NCBI GenBank assembly: GCA_041497995.1
Contig: JBGQHM010000064.1
Location: 1 to 23,507 of the forward strand
Origin: DATKMS01 sp041497995
Lineage (GTDB): Bacteria; Desulfobacterota; Binatia; HRBIN30
Direction of reading: 5' to 3'
DNA length: 23,507 nt
Part shown: positions 6,412 through 14,861 of the stretch, one piece after another
How positions within the stretch are numbered: position 1 is the stretch's first letter
How the letters are laid out: each line of letters starts with the position of its first letter
Notes under the pieces: generated by a model
The model's database searches: none
The model's input: the letters and a program-made list of their open reading frames with translations, nothing else
Told to the model about the DNA's origin: nothing
Translations under genes and position numbers: made by a program

Positions 6412-7976
6412 CAGGGCAGATAGCCGCGCGCCAGCTCCGTGTACTCAGCGACCTGCGCCTCGACCCACGTCCGATCGCGGTGCAGCTCGGTCGCGAGCAG
6501 CGCAGCGACGCGCGGCGCCGCTGCGATCGAAGCGCGGGCATCGAGGAGCAGGCTGCGCGTGCGCCGGGCAAGCACGTCTTCCACTGTGCGCGCCATCTCG
6601 TGACGCGCCGCCCAGAGCACCTGCCCGCACGTGTACGGCAGGCGCGCATGAAGCGGCTCGCTCCGCATGGCGTCCTCCGCGACAAACGACTGCACTCCCG
6701 CCGCATCCGAACCGTACATCTGCATGTTGCCCGCAGTGGGCAGGCGCGCATCGTCGCGCCGCATCCAGCCATGCAGGCGCAGCGTCTCGGTGATGCATGG
6801 ACGCTCCCGCAGGCCCCCCACCGGAATCGCGTCGTCGACCGTGTCCTGGGCCATCTTGCGGTACGTCGTCCACTTGCCGCCGATGATCGTCACCAGCCCG
6901 GAGTCCGACACCAGCACCGTGTGCTCGCGGGAGGTTGACTTACTTTCACTGCGCGAGCCGTTGGGGCGGACGAGCGGGCGGAGCCCGGCGAAGACGCTGA
7001 GGATGTCGGCTTCTGACGGGTCGTGGGACAGATAGCGCGCGGCGTTACGCAGAATGAACTCGATCTCCTGCTTGAGCGCGCGGGGCTCGATCTCCGGGCG
7101 CTCCATGGGCGTGTCGGTCGTGCCGACCAGCACACGCTCCTGCCATGGGATCACAAACAGCACCCGGCCATCGTCCGTCTTCGGCACCATGATCGCGGTG
7201 TCGCTCGGCTGGAAGCTCCGGTCGAGCACGAGGTGCACACCTTGACTCGGTGCGATCATGCGCTCGGCCGATCCATCATCCAGGCGCCGCACGTCGTCGG
7301 CAAAGATGCCGGTCGCATTGATGACGACGCGCGCCCGCAGCTCGAACGAACGGCCGGACTCGTGGTCGACGGCCACCACGCCGTTCACCATCCCGTTCTG
7401 CTTCGTCAGTGCAGTCACCGGCATGTAGTTGATCAGCGCGGCGTCGTGATCGGCGGCCGTGCGCGCCAGCGCCAGTGCCAGGCGCGCGTCATCGAACTGG
7501 GCGTCGTGGTACATCGCGCCGCCGATCAGGTTCTCGGTCTCGACGTTCGGAATGCGCGCAATGGTCTCCTGCCGATTGAGCTGGCGCGATGGCGCGATGT
7601 TCAGTTTGCCGGCCAAACGATCGTAGAGCTTGAAGCCGATGCCGTAGAACGGTCCTTCCCACCACCGATAGCGCGGCACGACGAAGGCCAGATCGTGCAC
7701 CAGGTGCGGGGCGTTGCGGCACAGCAGACCGCGTTCGCGCAACGATTCGAGCACCAGCGACACGTTCCCCTGCTTGAGGTAGCGCACGCCGCCGTGGACG
7801 AGCTTCGTGCTCCGGCTCGACGTGGCCTTGGCGAAGTCCCACTGTTCCAGCAGCAGCGTCCGGTAGCCGCGCGTCTGCGCGTCCACGGCAATGCCGAGGC
7901 CGGTCGCACCCCCGCCAATGACAATGATGTCCCACATGCCGCCGTCGAGGCGGCCAATCATCTGCTCGCGTGTCAT
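6411..7976 (-). CDS. glpD: FAD-dependent glycerol-3-phosphate dehydrogenase
   Basis: A 521-residue flavoprotein of the GlpD/GlpA family, which oxidises glycerol 3-phosphate to dihydroxyacetone phosphate at the inner face of the membrane and passes electrons to quinone. The FAD-binding GGGATG lies at residues 21-26, followed by Glu44, which binds the ribose. The family signature TSSRSTKLVHGGVRYL lies at about 52-67. IIGGKWTTYRKMAQD marks the second FAD-contacting segment before the C-terminal DAO_C domain. Length is typical (500-560). ATG 7976 is the best start because the fold begins soon after. The longer frame to 8300 would overlap the upstream regulator, and no strong Shine-Dalgarno was seen. 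It follows the GAF/sigma54 activator by 82 nt on the same strand and may be controlled by it. Confidence 0.93.
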   Translation of the reverse strand: MTREQMIGRLDGGMWDIIVIGGGATGLGIAVDAQTRGYRTLLLEQWDFAKATSSRSTKLVHGGVRYLKQGNVSLVLESLRERGLLCRNAPHLVHDLAFVVPRYRWWEGPFYGIGFKLYDRLAGKLNIAPSRQLNRQETIARIPNVETENLIGGAMYHDAQFDDARLALALARTAADHDAALINYMPVTALTKQNGMVNGVVAVDHESGRSFELRARVVINATGIFADDVRRLDDGSAERMIAPSQGVHLVLDRSFQPSDTAIMVPKTDDGRVLFVIPWQERVLVGTTDTPMERPEIEPRALKQEIEFILRNAARYLSHDPSEADILSVFAGLRPLVRPNGSRSESKSTSREHTVLVSDSGLVTIIGGKWTTYRKMAQDTVDDAIPVGGLRERPCITETLRLHGWMRRDDARLPTAGNMQMYGSDAAGVQSFVAEDAMRSEPLHARLPYTCGQVLWAARHEMARTVEDVLARRTRSLLLDARASIAAAPRVAALLATELHRDRTWVEAQVAEYTELARGYLP

Positions 7977-8058
7977 CACAGTGTGCGCGCAGCCCGGCAA
8001 CCCGGCACGCAACGGCGACCTGTGTAGCAGAAGAGGCGCGGAATCAGTAGATGTCGCT

Positions 8059-9678
8059 TCACGCGAGCCCGTAGCTTTCCATCTTCTTGTACAGCATGCT
8101 GCGCGACAGGCCGAGCGCCTTGGCCGCTTGGGAGACGTTGCCGGCGTGCTTGCGTAGCGCCTCGGTGATGTACCGTGCCTCGAAGGCAGCACGGGCCTCA
8201 CGCAACGATTTGTCTCCGGCATCGATATGGAGGGACTGCGCCGGCTCCTCGGCAGTGGCGTCGTCGGGGACTGGCGGCAGGCCGGCGGCTGGCGAATCAA
8301 CCGCTGCGATATGCGGCGACAGGTGCTCGAGGCAAATGATCTCGCCGGGGAGCGTCAACGCGACGGCGCGCTCCAATTCATTCTGCAGCTCGCGCACGTT
8401 TCCCGGCCAAGCTTGCTGGGCAAGCACGTCCATCGCGTTGCGGCTGATACCACCCACGGACTTCCCGAAGCGCTGAGTAACCTGCTTGAGAAAATGCGCC
8501 ACCAGAATTGGAATGTCGGCGCGGCGCTCACGCAGGGGCGGCACGGTGATCGGGAAGGTGTTGAGGCGATAGTAGAGGTCCTTTCGGAAATTTCCGGCGT
8601 CGACCTCCTGCACCAAGTTGCGGTTCGATGCGGAAATGACCCGTACGTTGACCCAGCGCGGCGTGCGTTCGCCGACCGGTAGCACCTCACCGCTCTGCAG
8701 AACGCGCAGCAACTTGACCTGCATCGCGGGCGACATGTCCCCGATCTCGTCCAAGAAAATGGTGCCATCGTGGGCAACCTCGAAGAGCCCCTTGCGGTCT
8801 TCGATGGCGCCGGTGAAGGCACCCTTACGATGGCCGAACAGCTCGCTCTCCAGGAGATGCTCGGCGAGCGCACCACAGTTCACGGCGACGAACTCCTGGT
8901 CTTGGCGCGGCCCATTGAAGTGTATGGCACGCGCGATCAGTTCCTTGCCGGTCCCGGTCTCGCCATGGAGGAGCACCGTGACCGGCGCGGTGATCGCGCT
9001 CTCCATCAATCGGAAGACCCGCTGCATGGCCTCACTCGCGCCGATGATGTCGGTGAACCGACTGCTCCGGGCGACCTCGCGATGCAACGCCGCCACACGC
9101 TCGCGCAGCCGCAGCTCCGACTCCTTCAGCGTGTGATAGAGCCGCGCGTTCTCCATGGCGACGGCGATCCCCTCCGCCAAGGCTTCGAGGAAGCTCAGAT
9201 CGTCCGGGGTAAAGGCATGGCCCTTGGCGCTGCGCACCTGAATGACGCCGATGACTCCGTGGCGAGCGCAGAGTGGCGCAGTGAGCAGCGACCGCGTGGC
9301 CATGCCGGTTTGCCGGTCGACATCCGAGCACCAGCGGGCGTCCGACGGCGCATCGCCCACGAGATCCGCTTTGCCGTGACGCACGACCCAACCGGCGACA
9401 CCGGACGTGACGGGGAGGCGGATCGAGGCGAGGCGCTCATCCACGTCCCGACCCGATTCGGCGGTATACGGGAAGAACAGCTCTTGCGTCTTGTCGTCCA
9501 ACAGGAGGACCGCACTTCCGTCCGCGTGCAGGAGCTCCTTGGTCTTGCGGATCACAAACGGGACGAGACGTTCCAGATCGATCAGCTCAGTAACCGACCG
9601 CGTCACCTCGCTGAGCACGGCCAGTTGGCGGATCTTGGATTCCAGTCCTTGCTGCAATTCCATTCCCTCAACGTCCAC
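8059..9678 (-). CDS. GAF-domain sigma54-dependent transcriptional activator (Fis family)
   Basis: A 539-residue enhancer-binding protein. Residues about 20-180 form a GAF sensor domain (ligand unknown), followed by a helical linker. Then comes a complete AAA+ sigma54-interaction domain: Walker A GETGTGKE near residue 239, the GAFTGA loop near 285, Walker B IFLDEIGDM, and GNVRELQNELERA. The C-terminus (about 495-535) is a Fis-type helix-turn-helix (NVSQAAKALGLSRSMLYKKM). The intact GAFTGA loop indicates genuine sigma54 activation. The start is set at GTG 9678, which has GGGGAG 8 nt upstream; ATG 9663 is an alternative. It lies between glpD (downstream, same strand) and the divergent cyclase gene. 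Either may be a target, but I found no clear -24/-12 promoter. Confidence 0.93.
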   Translation of the reverse strand: MDVEGMELQQGLESKIRQLAVLSEVTRSVTELIDLERLVPFVIRKTKELLHADGSAVLLLDDKTQELFFPYTAESGRDVDERLASIRLPVTSGVAGWVVRHGKADLVGDAPSDARWCSDVDRQTGMATRSLLTAPLCARHGVIGVIQVRSAKGHAFTPDDLSFLEALAEGIAVAMENARLYHTLKESELRLRERVAALHREVARSSRFTDIIGASEAMQRVFRLMESAITAPVTVLLHGETGTGKELIARAIHFNGPRQDQEFVAVNCGALAEHLLESELFGHRKGAFTGAIEDRKGLFEVAHDGTIFLDEIGDMSPAMQVKLLRVLQSGEVLPVGERTPRWVNVRVISASNRNLVQEVDAGNFRKDLYYRLNTFPITVPPLRERRADIPILVAHFLKQVTQRFGKSVGGISRNAMDVLAQQAWPGNVRELQNELERAVALTLPGEIICLEHLSPHIAAVDSPAAGLPPVPDDATAEEPAQSLHIDAGDKSLREARAAFEARYITEALRKHAGNVSQAAKALGLSRSMLYKKMESYGLA

Positions 9679-9754
9679 GGGCACGTCTCCCCTCGCTGGC
9701 TTGTAAGCGACCGCTCTTTTTTTCACAAGCAGTGTGCTAAGGCCGGCGCATCCC
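9679..9754. promoter_or_regulatory. Divergent intergenic region between the GAF regulator and the cyclase gene
   Basis: Only 76 nt separate the two divergent starts, so promoters and operators for both must overlap here or extend into coding sequence. It contains a T-rich run (about 9717-9723) and a short inverted repeat, GCTTGT (9699-9704) with ACAAGC (9725-9730). The latter could be an operator half-site pair. No sigma54 consensus was found by eye. Confidence 0.4.
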
Positions 9755-12700
9755 ATGTCGGACCTGACTCAGGCTCTTGCGAGCTACGTTCCGGCCGTGG
9801 TCCTGCGCAGCCTGGCCGGCAGTGGCTCGAACGGCGCCGCGCCGCGCGTCGAGCGCTTTCCCGCGGCGTTGTTGTTCGCTGACATTTCTGGCTCGACGGC
9901 ACTTGCCGAGCGGTTGGCAGAGCGCGGCAGCGCCGGCGCCGAAATCTTCAGCCGCGTGTTGAACGCCTCGCTCGGTCAGGTGGTCGACTGCGTCTTGGCG
10001 CGCGGTGGCGACGTCGTCAAGTTCGCCGGCGATGGCCTGTTCGCCGTGTGGACGCTTGGCTTCGGCATCGCCGATTTGGCTCAGGCAACGCGCCACGCGG
10101 CCCAGTGCGCCCTGGATGTGCAACGGGCGTTGCACGCCGCGCCGGTCTTCGAAGGTATCGCCCTCTCCATGCGCATCGGGGTCAGCGCTGGAGAAGTGAT
10201 GACCCTGGGGGTCGGCTCGACGGACAGTCACGTCGAGCATCTCGTCCTTGGCGCTCCGGTTGCGGCTGTCTGCCGCGCCGAGGCACGCGCGGCGCCCGGT
10301 GAAGTCAGGCTGACGACCGAGGCCTGGACCTTGGTCAGCAACCGCGGCACCGGGGAATTGAGCGCGGACGGGACCGTTCGTCTGACCGGTCTGGTGCCGG
10401 AGGCCGCAGTCGCGCTACGACCGGTGCCGGTCGATGCTAGCCTGGAACCGCAACTGCGCGCGTACACGCCCGCGGCCATCGTCGAGCGGTTGGCCGCACA
10501 CCAGGGGGAGTGGCTGGCCGAGTTGCGACGGATCAGCGTTCTGTTCGCACAGCTGCCCGATTGGAACGCGCACCCGGATGAAGCAACGGCCCGGCGCGCG
10601 CAGGAGCTCGTCGGCGCGATCCAGGCCGTACTCGAACGCTACCAAGGAACCCTGTCACGCGTCGGCATGAGTGCAGACGGGCCGGTCGTGAAGGCGGACT
10701 TTGGCACACCGCCGTGGGCCCACGAAGACGACGCGGTGCGTGCGGTGTCGGCAGCGCTCGACATCCGGCACGAACTGCAGCTGCGCGGTGTGCGCGTCGC
10801 ACTCGGTATCGCCACGGGCCACGCGTTCTGCGGTGCCATCGGCAACGCGCAACGGCGCGAGTACACGGTGGTCGGCGACGTGGTGAACGTGGCGGCGCGG
10901 CTCATGCAGGCTGCTGATGACACTGTGCTGTGCGACACCTCGACCCACGACGCCAGTCGAGAGCGCTTTACCTTTACGGCGTTGCCCGCCCTCGCAGCCA
11001 AGGGCAAGGAGGGCCTCGTTGCGGTGTTTCAGCCGCGCGAACGCAGGTCGCTGGCGACGCCCACGTCCCGGCCCGTGATCGGCCGCTACGCCGAGCGCAC
11101 ACGCCTGCGACAGCACGTCGCTGCCCTGGAACAGGGTACGAGCCGCGTCGTCGTCATCGAAGCCGACGCCGGTATGGGGAAGTCCTGCTTGATCGCCGAC
11201 CTGCAACGTGCGGCCGAGACGCGCCCGGTCACCGTCCTCAGCGGCGCCGCCGATGCCATCGAAGTCGCAACGGCTTACCACGCGTGGCGGCCGATCATCG
11301 GCCACCTGTTCCGGCTGGACGAGGCGGGAGACGCCGAGGCCAATCAACGGGCCCACGTGCTGCGGCAGCTGACTGCGTGGGACATTCACATGATTGGTGG
11401 GCTATCGACCGTCGAACTGGGGCCGCTGCTCAACGCGGTGCTGCCCATCGCGATCCCCGAGACACCCTCGACGGCACAAATGTCCGACGAGGCGCGTGCC
11501 GACAATACACACGATCTGTTGTTGCAGATCATGCAACGCGTCGCGGAGACGCAGCCGCTGTTGGTGGTCATCGAGGACGCACACTGGCTGGATTCGCCGT
11601 CGTGGACGCTGGTGCGGCTGGCCAGCCAAAAGGTGCGCCCCCTCCTCCTCGTGCTGGCCACACGACCACTGAGTGAGCCGCCGCCCGCCGAGTATCGCCG
11701 CGTGCTGCAGTCTGACATGACCGACCTCATCCGCCTGCAGCCGTTGACGGACGAAGAGACCGTCGCGCTCGTCTGTGAGCGTCTCGGTGCCACGTCGGTG
11801 TCGGAGCCGGTCGCCGCGTTCATCGCCGCGCGCGGCGGCGGACACCCGTACTTCAGCGAAGAAGTCGCTTACGCCTTGCGGGATGCCGGTTTGGTGACGA
11901 CGGTGGGCGGTGTCTGCCGGATCGTCGCGGGTGCAGGCGCCGATGACACCTTGCCCATCCCGGACACGCTGCGCGGCGTGATCACCAGCCGCGTCGATCG
12001 CCTGACCGCGCGCCAGCGCTTCACGCTGAAGATCGGCAGCATCATCGGCCGCACCTTCGCCGTCGCAACACTGACGGACGTGCATCCGATCGACACCGAC
12101 CGGGCATACATACCGGAAGATCTGCAGGCCTTGGCACAGCTCGACCTGGTGCACGCCGACCTCACGGCACCCGAACCAACGTACGTCTTCAAGCACGCGA
12201 TCACGCAAGATGTCACGTACAACTTGATGTCGTTTGAGCAGCGCCAACAGCTGCATCAAGCCGTCGGTGAGTGGTACGAGCGCAGCTACCGCCATCACCT
12301 GAGTCCGTACTATCCACTGGTGGCGCATCACTTCAGTCGTGCCGTCGATTTCGAACGACCGGACCCCGCGTTGCTGGCGCGCGCCGTCGACGCCGTCGAG
12401 CACGCGGGCGAGCAAGCCGTGCAACGCTACGCCAACGAAGAGACCCTGCGGTTCTTTCAAGATGCCCTGCGCCTGCAGGGGCGGAGCGGCTTGGACAGCG
12501 ATCACAGCCGGCGCGCGCGCTGGTACCGGCACCTCGCTGATGCTGCCTACCGCCTGGGGCGCGTGCCGGAAGCCATCGAGCATGCCTTGCAGGCCCTGCA
12601 GTGCTTTGGCCAGCCGTTCCCTCGCCACCGGCTGCGCCAACACCTGGGCATCCTGCAAGAAGTCGGGCGTCAGGTCATGCATCGTCTGTTTGGTCCCTAT

Positions 12701-13909
12701 GTGCGGGGGCGTTGGCGCGGTGCCGCTCGCGAGGCAGCACTGGACGCGGCACACCTCTACGAGCTGCTCGGCCTGATGTGGTTCGTCACGCTCGATGGCA
12801 TTCCCGCGATTCTTGCCAACCTGCGGGCGCTCAACCTCGCAGAACGGGCTGGACCCGCACCGGAGCTGGCCACGAGCAGCGCCATGGTTGGACTCTTGGT
12901 GGGCGTCATGATCGGCCCGCAGTACGGCGAACACTACTTCCGGCAAGGACTCGAAGCGGCGACTCAGCTCGCCGACCGGTACGGCTACGGGCGCATCTTC
13001 CACACCCAAGCGTTGGTGTATGCGGGACAAGCGCGCTGGGCAGAGAGTGAGGCGGCGTTCCGTGAGGCACTCGCCACCTTCGAAGAAACGGCGGATGCGC
13101 GCTGGCGTGACATCGAGCAACTCGCCATTGGGACGCTCCAGTACTTCCATCGCCGCTACGCAGACAGCCATCGGACGTACCTCCAAGCCGCCGTGTCGGC
13201 GCGTGAGCGCGGCGATGTTCAAGCGCAGGCCTGGTCATACGTCGGCATCGGCAGCTGTCTCTTGGTCGAGGGGCGCTCCGCGGAAGCCATCGAGGTCTTC
13301 GACGCCATGGAGGCGTGGATGGTCAATAACTTCGCCCACCTTGGCGACCGCTCCTCGGAGCTCTCGGTGCATGCCATGCGCGGCGCTGCGTGTCTGCGGC
13401 TCGGCCAGCTCGATGTGGCGCTCCGCGAGGTTGAGATCACGGCATCCATGATCGAGGAAGTACCGGCACTCAGCGTGGTCGCACTCCCCGGATTCACCTA
13501 CGGGGCTGAGGTCCCGCTGCGGTTGTGGGAAAGCGCGTACCACGAGCGTCAGCGGGTGCAGCGCTTGGCGGTGCGAGCCATGCGCAATCTGCAGAAGTAC
13601 GCGCGGCTCTATCCGCTGGGCCGCCCATCAGCGAAGCTCTGGGACGGACTGCTCTGGTGGCTGCGCGGAGAGACTCAGCGAGCCCACGATGCGTGGCGCG
13701 CAGCGCTCGATCTTGCGCGCGAGCACGACATGCCGCACGAAGAAGGCCTGGCGCACTACGAAATCGGCAGACACCTCCCCGTCGGCCACACGGACCGGCT
13801 GCGTCATCTGCGGCAGGCGATCGACATTTTCACGACCGTCGAGTTGGCGTATGAGCGGGCTGCGGCCGAGGGCGCACTGCAGGACAGTAGCGCTCAGTCG
13901 GCTGTCTGA
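9755..13909 (+). CDS. Soluble adenylyl cyclase-like protein: two class III cyclase domains, P-loop ATPase, TPR-like tail
   Basis: A 1384-residue cytosolic signalling protein, predicted to make cAMP from ATP. The first cyclase domain has FADISGST (metal ligand Asp43) and GGDVVKFAGDGLFAVW (Lys89, second metal ligand Asp93). The Lys-to-Asp spacing equals that of Lys95 and Asp99 in human sAC. The second domain (about residues 255-430) lacks a metal-binding Asp at FAQLP but keeps REYTVVGDVVNVAARL (Thr371, Asn378, Arg382), the complementary half-site. Then follow a Walker A (DAGMGKS, near 471-478) and a Walker B (LLVVIEDAHWLD, near 600-612) of a STAND/AAA-type ATPase. About 500 residues of helical, TPR-like repeats complete it. 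ATG 9755 is preferred to GTG 9734. Its last 16 nt overlap the convergent methyltransferase gene. Confidence 0.9.
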   Translation: MSDLTQALASYVPAVVLRSLAGSGSNGAAPRVERFPAALLFADISGSTALAERLAERGSAGAEIFSRVLNASLGQVVDCVLARGGDVVKFAGDGLFAVWTLGFGIADLAQATRHAAQCALDVQRALHAAPVFEGIALSMRIGVSAGEVMTLGVGSTDSHVEHLVLGAPVAAVCRAEARAAPGEVRLTTEAWTLVSNRGTGELSADGTVRLTGLVPEAAVALRPVPVDASLEPQLRAYTPAAIVERLAAHQGEWLAELRRISVLFAQLPDWNAHPDEATARRAQELVGAIQAVLERYQGTLSRVGMSADGPVVKADFGTPPWAHEDDAVRAVSAALDIRHELQLRGVRVALGIATGHAFCGAIGNAQRREYTVVGDVVNVAARLMQAADDTVLCDTSTHDASRERFTFTALPALAAKGKEGLVAVFQPRERRSLATPTSRPVIGRYAERTRLRQHVAALEQGTSRVVVIEADAGMGKSCLIADLQRAAETRPVTVLSGAADAIEVATAYHAWRPIIGHLFRLDEAGDAEANQRAHVLRQLTAWDIHMIGGLSTVELGPLLNAVLPIAIPETPSTAQMSDEARADNTHDLLLQIMQRVAETQPLLVVIEDAHWLDSPSWTLVRLASQKVRPLLLVLATRPLSEPPPAEYRRVLQSDMTDLIRLQPLTDEETVALVCERLGATSVSEPVAAFIAARGGGHPYFSEEVAYALRDAGLVTTVGGVCRIVAGAGADDTLPIPDTLRGVITSRVDRLTARQRFTLKIGSIIGRTFAVATLTDVHPIDTDRAYIPEDLQALAQLDLVHADLTAPEPTYVFKHAITQDVTYNLMSFEQRQQLHQAVGEWYERSYRHHLSPYYPLVAHHFSRAVDFERPDPALLARAVDAVEHAGEQAVQRYANEETLRFFQDALRLQGRSGLDSDHSRRARWYRHLADAAYRLGRVPEAIEHALQALQCFGQPFPRHRLRQHLGILQEVGRQVMHRLFGPYVRGRWRGAAREAALDAAHLYELLGLMWFVTLDGIPAILANLRALNLAERAGPAPELATSSAMVGLLVGVMIGPQYGEHYFRQGLEAATQLADRYGYGRIFHTQALVYAGQARWAESEAAFREALATFEETADARWRDIEQLAIGTLQYFHRRYADSHRTYLQAAVSARERGDVQAQAWSYVGIGSCLLVEGRSAEAIEVFDAMEAWMVNNFAHLGDRSSELSVHAMRGAACLRLGQLDVALREVEITASMIEEVPALSVVALPGFTYGAEVPLRLWESAYHERQRVQRLAVRAMRNLQKYARLYPLGRPSAKLWDGLLWWLRGETQRAHDAWRAALDLAREHDMPHEEGLAHYEIGRHLPVGHTDRLRHLRQAIDIFTTVELAYERAAAEGALQDSSAQSAV

Positions 13910-14823
13910 CGTGGCCGATCGGTGCGGCGCCGGCGTGGTTTGGTTGCACCCAGGAGGGCGTACTGCGCCAAATTTCGGCGGCACACGCGGTACTGGTAGT
14001 ACGCCCCTTCGGCGTTGCGCGTCTGCGTTTCCGTGCGCAGGCCGAGCTGCGCAGCCAACCGGCTCAACGGAAATGCGTACAACGAGTGCAGGAAGAGTAT
14101 ACGCGTCGACGGCACGACCGCGTGTGTCGTGTCCATGAGACGGACACGGCCGAAGCCAGCACCCCGCAGCGCTTGGCGCATAGCGGCGCTCGTGACTAGA
14201 CTGGCGACGGCCCACGTGTGAATCCAGCTGTTCATGAGGCCTTGCTCTTCACGCGTGTAGCGCGCCTTCGCGGCGAAGCCGTCGGCGAGGATCAGGCAGC
14301 CGCCCGGTTTCAGAATGCGAAAGGCTTCCCGAGCGAAGGCGAGCTTGTCCGGCGCGTAGCAGACGCTCTCCAACGCCCAGACCACATCGAAGCTGTTCGC
14401 GTCGAAGCTGGTGCGGCTGTAGTCCATGACGGCGAATCGCGTAAGCTGCTCGACGCGGCGGTGGCGAGCGTTGGCACGTGCCCGAGCCACCTGATTGCGG
14501 CTCAGTGTGATACCCGTGACGTGGCACCCGTATCGTTCCGCGAGAAAGATGGCGCTGCCGCCGACCCCGCACCCGGCATCGAGAACGACCGCGCCGGGAC
14601 GGATGCGCGCAAACTCGGCCATGACCTCATTCTGGCGCGCCAGTGCGGCGCGCAGCGTCCACGTGCTGGCGTCCCAGTACCCGATGTGCATCGCCAGGCT
14701 CGCGTCGAGGTCCCACACGAGCCGGTAGTCGGTCTCGCACTCGTCGTAGTAGCGGACGATCTCGCGCCGCGTAAACGCGGGCCGCGCACTCACACCACTG
14801 GATGATACCTTTGCACCGTTCAT
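13894..14823 (-). CDS. SAM-dependent class I methyltransferase (MT1)
   Basis: A 309-residue enzyme with the Rossmann SAM site VVLDAGCGVGGSAIFLAE (motif I). NSFDVVWALESVCYAPDK and ILKPGGCLILAD are the later motifs. The N-terminus (REIVRYYDECETDYRLVW, then HIGYWD) and motif style resemble sterol C-24, tocopherol and UbiE-like methyltransferases, suggesting a small hydrophobic acceptor. It is clearly paralogous to the divergently encoded methyltransferase at 20617. It starts 38 nt after the stop of the decarboxylase-flavoprotein fusion on the same strand, so cotranscription is likely. GTG 14856, 5 nt past that stop, is an alternative start. Its 3' end overlaps the cyclase gene tail-to-tail by 16 nt. 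The acceptor and methylated atom are unknown. Confidence 0.88.
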   Translation of the reverse strand: MNGAKVSSSGVSARPAFTRREIVRYYDECETDYRLVWDLDASLAMHIGYWDASTWTLRAALARQNEVMAEFARIRPGAVVLDAGCGVGGSAIFLAERYGCHVTGITLSRNQVARARANARHRRVEQLTRFAVMDYSRTSFDANSFDVVWALESVCYAPDKLAFAREAFRILKPGGCLILADGFAAKARYTREEQGLMNSWIHTWAVASLVTSAAMRQALRGAGFGRVRLMDTTHAVVPSTRILFLHSLYAFPLSRLAAQLGLRTETQTRNAEGAYYQYRVCRRNLAQYALLGATKPRRRRTDRPRQTAD

Positions 14824-14861
14824 CGGCTCTGGCTCGGGGATCGGGTGATGGGTCACGCGCC

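Noticed and set aside
7977..8300. Extension of glpD by 108 residues at the N-terminus
   Set aside because: It would overlap the coding end of the upstream regulator by over 240 nt, and its translation is Arg/Ser/Pro-rich, unlike GlpD, whose fold begins right after ATG 7976.
11402..13222. A 606-residue minus-strand frame opposite the cyclase gene
   Set aside because: It is antisense to the ATPase and TPR regions, has no recognisable motif, and mirrors third-position GC bias.
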